Shown here in pieces: positions 35,246 through 43,649 of a DNA stretch of 64,000 bases; the stretch's first letter is position 1, and every line of letters starts with the position of its first letter. The position numbers were made by a program, and so were the translations under genes. This DNA is from UBA6107 sp964533735 (lineage in GTDB: Bacteria > Chloroflexota > Anaerolineae > Anaerolineales > Anaerolineaceae), in contig CAZHMD010000001.1 in the NCBI GenBank assembly GCA_964533735.1, positions 62,001-126,000 on the forward strand, in the 5' to 3' direction. The notes under the pieces were generated by a model that searched no databases, was not told the DNA's origin, and saw nothing but the letters and a program-made list of their open reading frames with translations.

Positions 35246-37108
35246 TTAACTTTGAAAAAGTGGTGTACCGCTTTTGTGTTCGACTGGTGGTGGGAAAATA
35301 GCCTCGAACTCGTCCCTGGAAAGGGTTTCACTTTCCAGAAGTTTTTGTGCGACTGCATCCAATTGCTTGCGGTATTTTGTGAGGATCTCACGGGCTCGAT
35401 TATAGGCTTCACTGACCATGAAACGAACTTCTTTATCAATTTTCTCAGCGACTTGTTCAGAATAATCGCGCTGTTCTGAGATTTCCCGTCCGAGGAAGAT
35501 GAGCTCTTCTTTTTGCCCATAGACCATAGGGCCTAATTCTGTACTCATTCCCAATCGGGTTACCATGGTTCGCGCTAACTGAGTAACACGCTCAATATCA
35601 TTTGACGCGCCTGAGGTGATGTCATCGAAAACGAGTTCTTCAGCAGCACGTCCGCCTAATAAACCTACCATTTCAGCCATCATTTTCTTCCGCGCCATTA
35701 AGGTGCGTTCATCGATTGGAAGACTGATGGTATAGCCTGCAGCCATTCCACGGGCAATGATGGAAACCTTTTGCACCGGGTCGGATTCAGCAATCGAATT
35801 CATAACCACTGCATGACCCGCTTCGTGGTAGGCAACGATGCGTTTTTCCTCTTCACTGATCAGACGGCTCTTGCGCTCAGGACCGGCGATAACCCGTTCA
35901 ATTGATTCTTCAAACTCGCTCTGAGAAATACTCTTTTTATTACGGCGAGCTGCGAGGATGGCAGCTTCGTTCACCAGGTTTTCAATATCGGCACCAACAA
36001 AACCCGGTGTGGATTTTGCGATTATGGATAATTGAACTTCAGGATCAACCGGTTTCCCTTTTATATGTACCTTTAGGATGGCTTCACGACCTCTAACATC
36101 AGGACGGTCCAAGACAACGCGACGGTCAAAACGACCTGGTCGCAATAGGGCTGGGTCCAGGATATCCGGGCGGTTGGTAGCAGCAATAATGATGATATTT
36201 GTGTCCGTATCAAAACCGTCCATTTCCACGAGCATTTGATTAAGGGTCTGCTCGCGTTCATCATGACTTCCCCCAAGACCTGCGCCGCGCTGACGTCCAA
36301 CTGCGTCGATCTCGTCAACAAAAACGATACATGGAGAATTCCGTTTAGCCTGTTCGAACAGATCCCTCACTCGGCTGGCACCCACGCCAACGAACATCTC
36401 TACAAATTCAGAACCGGATATGGAGAAGAATGGAACGCCAGCTTCGCCTGATACTGCCTTTGCCATCAGCGTTTTACCTGTTCCAGGAGGGCCAACTAAA
36501 AGGACGCCTTTGGGTATGCGGGCACCGAGAGCGATGAACTTTTGCGGTTCACGGAGGAACTCAACGACTTCCTGCAACTCTCCCTTGGATTCGTCAATAC
36601 CAGCGACATCGGCAAAAGTTACAGTCGGGTGATCCCCGGTGAACATTCGTGCCCGGGATTTGCCAAAGGACATTGCGGAATTATTACTTCCCTGGGCCTG
36701 GCGGAAGATAAAGAAAAACGCTCCAGCTAAAAGCAGGAATGGGAGTATATAAAACAATGCATTAAGGATTCCTGCCAGGGCGCTTGGGGCCTTGATCTCA
36801 ATTTTGATACCACTGTCTGATGATAAGGCCTTTGGATCAACTCCCAACGCGATAAGTTGAGACACAAGCGTGGTTTCTGATTCTTTTATTGCCTGCTTCT
36901 CTGATGCATCGCCTTTGAATATCACAGTTAATTTGTTTTCTTCTTCGATTATTCGGGCAATATTGCCTTTTGTCACTTCATCTGCAAGTTGGTTGATTGT
37001 CAATACATTGTCGACTGCATTAGCTTTATTAAAACTAAAGACAACCAGCACGATGATTGCCACAAATAAGAGAAAATATACAACGTATGATTGACTGCGT
37101 GGTTTCAC
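35246..37108 (-). CDS. ftsH: ATP-dependent zinc metalloprotease FtsH
   Basis: 620 residues. Two N-terminal membrane segments flank an external region. The AAA domain follows, with Walker A GPPGTGKT, Walker B VFVDEIDAVGRQRG and the second region of homology RPGRFDRR, then the zinc protease domain with HEAGHAVV. It degrades membrane and short-lived cytoplasmic proteins. The start is a GTG at 37108 with GGAGG at 4-5 nt. An extended -10 promoter lies upstream. No accessory subunits are seen. Confidence 0.95.
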   Translation of the reverse strand: MKPRSQSYVVYFLLFVAIIVLVVFSFNKANAVDNVLTINQLADEVTKGNIARIIEEENKLTVIFKGDASEKQAIKESETTLVSQLIALGVDPKALSSDSGIKIEIKAPSALAGILNALFYILPFLLLAGAFFFIFRQAQGSNNSAMSFGKSRARMFTGDHPTVTFADVAGIDESKGELQEVVEFLREPQKFIALGARIPKGVLLVGPPGTGKTLMAKAVSGEAGVPFFSISGSEFVEMFVGVGASRVRDLFEQAKRNSPCIVFVDEIDAVGRQRGAGLGGSHDEREQTLNQMLVEMDGFDTDTNIIIIAATNRPDILDPALLRPGRFDRRVVLDRPDVRGREAILKVHIKGKPVDPEVQLSIIAKSTPGFVGADIENLVNEAAILAARRNKKSISQSEFEESIERVIAGPERKSRLISEEEKRIVAYHEAGHAVVMNSIAESDPVQKVSIIARGMAAGYTISLPIDERTLMARKKMMAEMVGLLGGRAAEELVFDDITSGASNDIERVTQLARTMVTRLGMSTELGPMVYGQKEELIFLGREISEQRDYSEQVAEKIDKEVRFMVSEAYNRAREILTKYRKQLDAVAQKLLESETLSRDEFEAIFPPPVEHKSGTPLFQS

Positions 37109-37153
37109 TAATCCTCCAAGAACGAACCTATGAGTACAAGGTTCTGCAGACGA

Positions 37154-37162
37154 TTATACCAA
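37154..37162 (-). promoter_or_regulatory. Extended -10 promoter for ftsH
   Basis: On the minus strand TGG-TATAAT gives a leader of about 40 nt to the GTG at 37108, which contains the GGAGG ribosome site. Confidence 0.55.
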
Positions 37163-37285
37163 TCATCAAGGGAACTTACTTCAGGTTTTGGTTAAAAAGG
37201 AAAAGATTAATACAACTCTTATAGAACATAGAATTGTGTTGAACAGCAGAATGTACCGCCTGAAAGCAAAATTCTTGAAGATGAA

Positions 37286-37612
37286 TTATTCTTTTATGAT
37301 TTCTTCCAACGGGTGGCATAATCCGCAACCCACATGAGGGGTTTTCACGCTAGTTTTGGATTTCGCGCAGTATGAAACGACACTTACCTGGCGTTTTCCC
37401 AGGAACCATTTTTTACTGATCACTGGCGTGAACGCCATATATTTGCAGGCATTAGCTCTCAAAATTCCAGGGATCGGGCAGGTAAAGCAGAGATCTGGAG
37501 TCCAATTGTCAGGAGCTTTTTGCCTGCCAATAAGGCGGCATTCTTCATCGGACTTACCACGAAAGTAATTTCCATAAAAATATGCACATTCAGTTCCAGA
37601 AGGAGTCCGCAT
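37286..37612 (-). CDS. Cys-rich protein of unknown function
   Basis: 108 residues with eight cysteines: C9, C25, C42, C45, C56, C82, C96 and C99, including CxxC (CFTC) and CGLCHP near the C-terminus. There is no signal peptide, so disulfides are unlikely and metal (zinc or Fe-S) binding is more plausible. I associate this pattern with hypothetical proteins of Chloroflexota, but no function is known to me. It lies 57 nt upstream of efp on the minus strand. Confidence 0.55.
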   Translation of the reverse strand: MRTPSGTECAYFYGNYFRGKSDEECRLIGRQKAPDNWTPDLCFTCPIPGILRANACKYMAFTPVISKKWFLGKRQVSVVSYCAKSKTSVKTPHVGCGLCHPLEEIIKE

Positions 37613-37670
37613 TTTACTTCCCTGGTTTCAGTCCGTTTCCGTGGGGCACATTTCTAAAACTATCAAAATA

Positions 37671-38228
37671 TCAAACACGAGTTACATATTCCCCGGTTCT
37701 CGTATCCACACGGATGTGATCACCAGTTTGAACAAAGTAGGGAGTTGAGACTTCCAGACCTGTCTCAGTGGTTACTTTCTTTGTCACACCTGTGGCGGTG
37801 TCTCCCCGCACGGCTGGTTCTGCATACGTAACCTCGAGGTCTACTGTTGTTGGGAGTTCAATATCGATCGCCTCGTTATTGTAGAAGGTGAGTTTTACTT
37901 CCATCTCCGGCTTAAGGAATCCCGAATAATCGCCAACAATTGCAGAAGAAATGGCAGGTTGTTCATAGGTTTCCAAATCCATGAAATAGAATAATTCTCC
38001 ATTTGTATATAGGTATTGGACATTATGAAAATCTAAGCGTACGTTCTGGATGCGCTCTCCAGATGTAAATGTTTTCTCCAAAGTTGTCCCTCGGCGGAGG
38101 TCTCTGGCTTTAATACGAATTGTTGCGTTCCCACGACCAGGTTTACTGAAAGAGTATTCGAGCACCCTGTATAAGAAACCATCCATCTCAAAAATAACGC
38201 CTTTACGCAAGTCATTGACATCAATCAT
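37671..38228 (-). CDS. efp: Elongation factor P
   Basis: 185 residues from the ATG at 38228, the normal length. The KOW-like domain (MIDVNDLRKGVIFEMDG) and the C-terminal VDTRTGEYVTRV are canonical. EF-P rescues ribosomes stalled at polyproline. The tip loop reads SKPGRGNATIR, with Arg where E. coli has the modified Lys34, so EpmA-type lysylation is excluded; no epmA, epmB or earP gene is in the window. A longer frame exists to 38291, but GAGG sits about 8 nt before 38228. Confidence 0.93.
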   Translation of the reverse strand: MIDVNDLRKGVIFEMDGFLYRVLEYSFSKPGRGNATIRIKARDLRRGTTLEKTFTSGERIQNVRLDFHNVQYLYTNGELFYFMDLETYEQPAISSAIVGDYSGFLKPEMEVKLTFYNNEAIDIELPTTVDLEVTYAEPAVRGDTATGVTKKVTTETGLEVSTPYFVQTGDHIRVDTRTGEYVTRV

Positions 38229-38311
38229 TGGAAAACCTCTCTGTTTTGAAATTAACAGATGAATTATAGTCCAGCGATGGATGTATGACAAGGAATAAGT
38301 AGTGATTTTTC

Positions 38312-39121
38312 TTAGCGTTTTTTCTGGTTCTTAAGCAGGAGTGGTCCAACGAGATCTACAGCCCATTCAAATAAATATTCCAAGAGAGGCGAGAAGATCA
38401 TCCAGAACGGAACATAGACTACCTTTCTGGGGTTTCTCAACAAGCGCCATATCGCATTACTCACAGAGATTGTAGATGTGGCCATTCCTTCCGCTGGGAT
38501 GTTACCTCCGTTCTCCAGTTTTCGTGCAGCATCAAAGAATTCAGTTTTAATGGGTCCAGCCCTAACCACAGAAACATGGACTTTTGTTCCGGAAAGTTCC
38601 CGGAAAAGTGCAGTAGTAAATGAATCTAGAAATGATTTTGATGATGCGTAAACCGCAACGCCCTGCTCAGGGAGTTTGCCTGCCACAGAACCAATGTTGA
38701 TGATATGCCCGTATCCAATTGAAAGCATATGAGGTAACAAAAGCATGGTGAGGTGGGTTGTTGCCTCAATATTCAAAGCCAGCAAATCCCTTGCCACTTC
38801 CCAGGGCATGCGATGGAAGTAACCGTACCATCCAATTCCAGCATTGTTCACAAGGATATCAGGTAGAAAACCATCATGGTTTAAAGCTTCAACCAACGAA
38901 ATCCTTTCGGTGTCAAATGATAGGTCACAAACGCGAATACTCACTTTTCCGCCGGCAGCAGTTATTTCGGTTGCGATTTCACGCAACTTTGCTTCTCGGC
39001 GTGCAACCAGAATTACATGCAACCCTTGAGCGGCCAGCACCTTACCAGTGAGAGCCCCGATACCACTTGATGCACCAGTGACTAATGCAATCTTGCTTTT
39101 AAGAAATTCGGAGGAAGGCAT
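38312..39121 (-). CDS. Short-chain dehydrogenase/reductase
   Basis: 269 residues, classical SDR. The Rossmann motif VTGASSGIGA, NNAGIGWYG and the catalytic YASSK are present. The basic residue pattern ARREAKL after strand 2 suggests NADP(H). A C-terminal hydrophobic stretch (VYVPFWMIFSPLLEYLFEW) may associate with membranes, as in some lipid-metabolising SDRs. The substrate is unknown. It follows the epimerase by 30 nt and may be co-transcribed with it. Confidence 0.85.
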   Translation of the reverse strand: MPSSEFLKSKIALVTGASSGIGALTGKVLAAQGLHVILVARREAKLREIATEITAAGGKVSIRVCDLSFDTERISLVEALNHDGFLPDILVNNAGIGWYGYFHRMPWEVARDLLALNIEATTHLTMLLLPHMLSIGYGHIINIGSVAGKLPEQGVAVYASSKSFLDSFTTALFRELSGTKVHVSVVRAGPIKTEFFDAARKLENGGNIPAEGMATSTISVSNAIWRLLRNPRKVVYVPFWMIFSPLLEYLFEWAVDLVGPLLLKNQKKR

Positions 39122-39151
39122 CTGTTATAACTTTGAAATTCGAAAATTCCT

Positions 39152-40138
39152 TTATTTGGTTTTTAGGATCCTCTGCCGCCACCAGTTAATCGTATCCTTG
39201 ATAGATTCTTTCATGGACCGGGGATCGTAACCTAAGATGGTACGCGCTTTATTATTACATATAGATGCATTTGAATGAAGTGTTTCAATGCTATAGGTTG
39301 TAAACCGAGGTTTCGTATTTGTAACCTTGTAAAACACTTGGGCAATTTTTGCAAGGAAGTGGGCAAATTGGGTAGGAATATTAATGGAAGCTGATCTAAA
39401 TGGGAGTAAAGCTTTAACAATCTTCCAGACATCACTAACTTTAAGTAGTTCACCTGAGAGGATATAGACCTGTCCTGAAACACCTTTGTCTCGCGCGAGG
39501 ATCATGCCGTTTACAACGTCCCGGACGTCGACAAAATCATATTCTCCTTCTATTAAGAAGTTCACTTTGTTTTTCATCCAACCCTGGAATAAGACCCCTA
39601 ATTCCGAACCTTTGAAATCGTATGGTCCAATCACCCCAGTAGGACAGACAATTACCGCCGGGAATCCTTTCCTGGCTTCTTCGAGTACCGCGAGCGTGGC
39701 TTCCGCCTTTGATTTATCATATGCCGCAATAGCATTGTCAGGATCAATAGGGGTATTTTCGTCGATGATGATGCCGTGCCCAACTCGTTTAAATGCATGG
39801 ATCGAACTAGTGTGTACAAATTTCTTAACACCGACTTCCCTAGCGCACGCCAACACATTTAAGGTGCCATTTACATTTACGTCATGAACGAGTTGATCTT
39901 TTCCTGGCATAATGGATATTATTCCAGCTAGATGAAAGACATTTTCAATCCCCTGCATTGCTTTAATGATTGATTGCATGTCGAGAACATCTCCCCGATA
40001 GATTTCTAAATCGAGATCTTCAAAAGGCGAGAGGTCTTCGCCTGGCAAAACGAAAACGCGTACGGATTCGCCTTTCTTCACCAACTCTTTCACTAAGACA
40101 TTGCCGATATGGCCGGTCCCCCCGGTAACAAGATTCAT
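39152..40138 (-). CDS. NAD-dependent epimerase/dehydratase family protein
   Basis: 328 residues of the extended SDR type. The cofactor motif is VTGGTGHIG at the N-terminus, followed by GDVLD, HLAGI, and VCPTGVIGPYDF; the catalytic Tyr/Lys pair is in YDKSKAEA. It resembles dihydroflavonol/hopanoid-type reductases and sugar epimerases, so the substrate is unclear. AGGAG precedes the ATG. It is separated from hpf by a terminator. Confidence 0.85.
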   Translation of the reverse strand: MNLVTGGTGHIGNVLVKELVKKGESVRVFVLPGEDLSPFEDLDLEIYRGDVLDMQSIIKAMQGIENVFHLAGIISIMPGKDQLVHDVNVNGTLNVLACAREVGVKKFVHTSSIHAFKRVGHGIIIDENTPIDPDNAIAAYDKSKAEATLAVLEEARKGFPAVIVCPTGVIGPYDFKGSELGVLFQGWMKNKVNFLIEGEYDFVDVRDVVNGMILARDKGVSGQVYILSGELLKVSDVWKIVKALLPFRSASINIPTQFAHFLAKIAQVFYKVTNTKPRFTTYSIETLHSNASICNNKARTILGYDPRSMKESIKDTINWWRQRILKTK

Positions 40139-40265
40139 GGATTTCTCCTAAAAGGAAAATATGGTGACGCAGTTTTTTTAAAGATCATAGCAATACTCTC
40201 ACACTTGATTCTAAATTCCTTCTCCACAAGCACAATATGTCTTAAGTGAGATTGGAGGGCATATT

Positions 40266-40298
40266 AAAAAGAAGAGCTGAGTTCCATCTCAGCTCTTC
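40266..40298 (-). terminator. Terminator for hpf
   Basis: A perfect 11-bp stem (GAAGAGCTGAG / CTCAGCTCTTC) with a 6-base loop. On the minus strand it is followed by TTTTTAAT, 20 nt after the hpf stop. Confidence 0.9.
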
Positions 40299-40317
40299 CG
40301 CGGGAAGTAAAAGATAT

Positions 40318-40878
40318 CTATTCAATTTTTGGCGCGATCAGACCAAAATCTCCATCGTTCCGTTTGTAAATAACATTAATTAAGTTTGTTTCCACATTGT
40401 AGAAGATAAAGAAATCCTCATGCTCAAGTAAAGCCATTTGTTCGATGGCTTCATTTTCATCCATTGGGAGGAGCGTAAATGATTTACGCCGTACAATTTT
40501 GGCCGATGGAGATGTTTCTTCAACATCTTGTGGAGAATAAACTTCGGAAGCAGGAGTCCCATCGCCACGTCCACGAGACCGTTTACCTTTGAATCGCTCA
40601 ATTTGTCGCTGCATTTTGTCAACTGCATTATCTATTGCAGTTAACATATCAGCATCGCTTTCTTCCGTTCGGAGGATAAACCCCTTACCAGTGATTGTAA
40701 TCTCGACAACTTCGCGATCGGAGCGGTTGCGCATCGATTTTGAATAAGAAAGGTCGAATTTCATATTATCGATGCCCGGCAACAACCTTTCCAGTCTTGG
40801 TACCTTTTTTTCAACATATTCTTGTATTCTGTTGGTTAGGACCATGTTCTTTACGTTTATTTCAAATTTCTGTACCAT
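40318..40878 (-). CDS. hpf: Ribosome hibernation promoting factor, long form
   Basis: About 186 residues. The N-terminal half (FEINVKNMVLTNRIQEYVEKK) is the ribosome-binding S30AE domain, and the C-terminal FTLLPMDENEAIEQMALL...FFIFYN is the dimerisation domain of long HPF, which pairs 70S ribosomes into inactive 100S particles in stationary phase. A longer frame runs to 40920, but the ATG at 40878 has AGGAGG at 6 nt, an ideal site. comF lies just upstream and a terminator follows. Confidence 0.92.
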   Translation of the reverse strand: MVQKFEINVKNMVLTNRIQEYVEKKVPRLERLLPGIDNMKFDLSYSKSMRNRSDREVVEITITGKGFILRTEESDADMLTAIDNAVDKMQRQIERFKGKRSRGRGDGTPASEVYSPQDVEETSPSAKIVRRKSFTLLPMDENEAIEQMALLEHEDFFIFYNVETNLINVIYKRNDGDFGLIAPKIE

Positions 40879-40938
40879 AGTTTCCTCCTCGAAAATAATT
40901 TTGTGCGAATTGGAAGCCATTCAACAACCAGTTGCTAG

Positions 40939-41607
40939 TTAAACAATAACTCTTGCGACAGAAATACAAAAAACCTTTGAAGCCCCTGATGTTAATAATG
41001 CTTTTGTACAATTAATCATAGTTGCTCCAGTCGTTATCACATCATCAACAAGTAATACATTCTTATCACTAAGTTTAGCAGGATTTCCGGAAAACGCTCC
41101 TTCGACATTCAAAAAGCGTTGTTCAGCACTTAATTTCGTCTGGGTTGATGTTTCTCTGACCCTCAGTAGTCCCCTCGTTTCATGGAGGATATGTAAAGCG
41201 CGCGATAAAGGTCTGGAAATGAGAGTTGCCTGGTTATATCCGCGACTTTTTAAATGTGATTTGCTTAACGGGACAGGGATGACTAAATCTATTGGCCATT
41301 GCGCTGTAATTAATTCCGGCAGAAGTTTCAGGGCAAAGAAATAACCTAGTGCGATGTTGTTTTTGTACTTCAAGCTGTGTACGCTGTCGCGAACAGTATT
41401 TTCGTAATTAGCCCATGAAAGCATACCAGAAAACACAGGTGGATTTTCAAGACAGCTTTCGCAAATATTGATCCTGGTTTTTTGTGGGTTTCCACAGGAT
41501 AAACACACGCTGGAACCGATCAGGTTTACTTTTTCGATGCATGCAGAACACAAAATTGAACCGGGGCTGTTACAACTGGCACAGGCAGGCGGGAACACAC
41601 TATCCAT
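40939..41607 (-). CDS. comF: ComF family phosphoribosyltransferase-like protein
   Basis: 222 residues with an N-terminal double zinc-binding region (C9, C12, C20, C23, then C35, C38, C49, C52), conserved LKYKNN, IPVPLSKSHLKSRGYNQA and the PRPP-binding motif VLLVDDVITTGAT. ComF proteins take part in DNA uptake in competent bacteria by a poorly known mechanism. It lies directly downstream of the Tad pilus genes and upstream of hpf. No comE or DNA-uptake pilin genes are in the window. Confidence 0.9.
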   Translation of the reverse strand: MDSVFPPACASCNSPGSILCSACIEKVNLIGSSVCLSCGNPQKTRINICESCLENPPVFSGMLSWANYENTVRDSVHSLKYKNNIALGYFFALKLLPELITAQWPIDLVIPVPLSKSHLKSRGYNQATLISRPLSRALHILHETRGLLRVRETSTQTKLSAEQRFLNVEGAFSGNPAKLSDKNVLLVDDVITTGATMINCTKALLTSGASKVFCISVARVIV

Positions 41608-41692
41608 TAAGGACCAGAACAGATGATAGAGCGGTAGTGGTGAATTTGACTCCAGGGGCGACCCCCGTTTTGGTGCTGTTTATGAGATTAGA

Positions 41693-42637
41693 TCATCCAC
41701 CGAAAATGCCGGATTCCATGACCTGGAAGAGGGCTGGCGCTAACAACACAATTAGAAGGGATGGAAAAATGATAAACGCCATAGGCAACAACATCTTGAT
41801 TGGTGCCTTGTGAGCTTCCTCTTCAGCGATCTGGCGGCGCCTGACACGCATCTGGTCAGCCTGGATGCGGAGAACCCTGGCCATGCTGACACCGAGTTGT
41901 TCACTCTGAATTACTGCGGCGACAAAACTGGTCATTTCGGAAACCCCAATGTTATCTGCCATCGCTCGCAAAGCCTCCCGGCGGAGTTTGCCCAGTTGGA
42001 CTTCTTGAAGGACTCGGTTGAAGGCGTTGGATAATTGGCTGTTCCATTTTTCCACGACTTTTGCCATGGCTGCATCAAAACCAAGACCCGCTTCAACGCA
42101 GATGGTTAATAAATCGAGGGCATCAGGTAACGCGCGGCGAATGCTCTTTTGCCTTTTTGTCACTGCCCTGGAAAGTGAAAACTGAGGAACAAAGAAGCCT
42201 GCAAGGGTTGCCAAAACAGTAAACAAGAACTTTTGCCCTTGCGGGGTTGAACTCCCAAGCATAGTCATCAATAAAAAGGCACCAGCACCTAAACCTATAG
42301 CTGCCACAAATTGAAGTACCAGGAATACAGATGGATCTATCTTGCCAGGGTTTCCACCCATTTCCAATTTCCGGGAAATGGTATTTAGCCAGTTTTGTGG
42401 CGTAAATTTTACAGTTATTTCACCTAACTTTCTTGCAATTGGATAAACCACGCGTTCAACAAATGGCTGAGACATCTCAAGTTTTTCGAGATCTACATCT
42501 TCGCCAGCCTGGCTGAACTCTTCCAACCGTTCAAGGATGAAGTTGTCGTTCTTTCCCTGGGGGTTTCTCAATCCGATCAAAACGAGTACTATTGCACCAA
42601 CCAATAGCAGAACGATAAAAATGACTAACGCAGTCAT
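41693..42637 (-). CDS. tadC: Tad pilus membrane platform protein TadC
   Basis: 314 residues with a T2SS-F/GspF-type domain (RRALPDALDLLTICVEAGLGFDAAM, partly shown, and EVQLGKLRREALRAMADN) bordered by membrane segments at both ends. TadC and TadB form the inner-membrane platform that the ATPase CpaF/TadA turns to assemble Flp pili. AGGAG precedes the ATG. It follows tadB by 15 nt and ends the Tad run; comF lies 85 nt beyond. Confidence 0.88.
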   Translation of the reverse strand: MTALVIFIVLLLVGAIVLVLIGLRNPQGKNDNFILERLEEFSQAGEDVDLEKLEMSQPFVERVVYPIARKLGEITVKFTPQNWLNTISRKLEMGGNPGKIDPSVFLVLQFVAAIGLGAGAFLLMTMLGSSTPQGQKFLFTVLATLAGFFVPQFSLSRAVTKRQKSIRRALPDALDLLTICVEAGLGFDAAMAKVVEKWNSQLSNAFNRVLQEVQLGKLRREALRAMADNIGVSEMTSFVAAVIQSEQLGVSMARVLRIQADQMRVRRRQIAEEEAHKAPIKMLLPMAFIIFPSLLIVLLAPALFQVMESGIFGG

Positions 42638-42652
42638 ATGAATTCTCCTGAG

Positions 42653-43630
42653 TTAAACGTCGATCTTAGCGATTTGCTGCATAATCAGGTAACCACTGAC
42701 GATTAATAAAAGTGCAGTGCCGAGAGCAGCGTATCCACAAGGAATTGGACCATCATTGTTTTCTGGTGCAAATAAGGTCATAATATAATCACGGTTGATC
42801 ACGTAGAGTGCAAGCATAAGACCAATCGGCAGCAAGGAGAGAAAAATGCCAGAAATTCTCATCTGCGCTGTTAAAACACGAATTTCACCTTTTAGTTTAA
42901 CTCTTTCACGAATCGTATGAGAAATCGTATCAAGAATTTCAGCCAGGTTGCCACCAACTTCACGTTGAACATTCATAGCGGTGACTACCAGGTCCAGATC
43001 ATCACTCGGGATACGGCGTAAAAGGTTATCCAGCGCTTTTTCTGTAGTTACACCAAGTTGAATTTCCTGTACTACCCGGTGGAATTCATCGCTGATGGGT
43101 GAAGGTAATTCCTTGCTGACAGATTCCATCGCCTGGAGATTTGAATAACCTGCGCGTAAACCATTAACCATCAAACCGATCATGTCACCCAATTGGTCAT
43201 TAAACTTGATAAGACGGCGACTCTTTTGGGCATTTACATAAATTTGAGGTATGAATAATCCAACCACACCACCGACAACAGCCAATAAAATGGATTTGGT
43301 GCCTAAAAAGTATCCTAAAATCGCCATTCCGAGCGATGCGCCTACTATTGTCAGCACATACTCACCAGGTTTTAGCTTTAAGTCTGCCTGGGCAAGGCTT
43401 TTAGCTATCCGGTCGCCATAACTTGTTTTCTCAACACGTTTGGTTAACCAATCCGTTATGGGAGTTGATTTTTCTTTTACTGTGGTTTGTACTGGTAATT
43501 CCTGACCTACGTAATCACCAATTCGCTCTTCTTCGGAAGATTTGCGGTTGGCAACATTTGCGAATATGCCAACTACAATCAAAATCAATATTAAAGCCCC
43601 GCCAATCCAGAGAATAATAGTTGGGTTCAT
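42653..43630 (-). CDS. tadB: Tad pilus membrane platform protein TadB
   Basis: 325 residues with an N-terminal membrane segment (IILWIGGALILILIVVGIF) and a T2SS-F domain: NDQLGDMIGLMVNGLRAGYSN, ISDEFHRVVQEIQLG, LDLVVTAMNVQREVGGNLAE (all in the centre), closing with two hydrophobic helices. It pairs with TadC in the pilus platform. It is 19 nt downstream of cpaF. Confidence 0.88.
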   Translation of the reverse strand: MNPTIILWIGGALILILIVVGIFANVANRKSSEEERIGDYVGQELPVQTTVKEKSTPITDWLTKRVEKTSYGDRIAKSLAQADLKLKPGEYVLTIVGASLGMAILGYFLGTKSILLAVVGGVVGLFIPQIYVNAQKSRRLIKFNDQLGDMIGLMVNGLRAGYSNLQAMESVSKELPSPISDEFHRVVQEIQLGVTTEKALDNLLRRIPSDDLDLVVTAMNVQREVGGNLAEILDTISHTIRERVKLKGEIRVLTAQMRISGIFLSLLPIGLMLALYVINRDYIMTLFAPENNDGPIPCGYAALGTALLLIVSGYLIMQQIAKIDV

Positions 43631-43649
43631 AGTGTCCGCCTGTAGAAGA

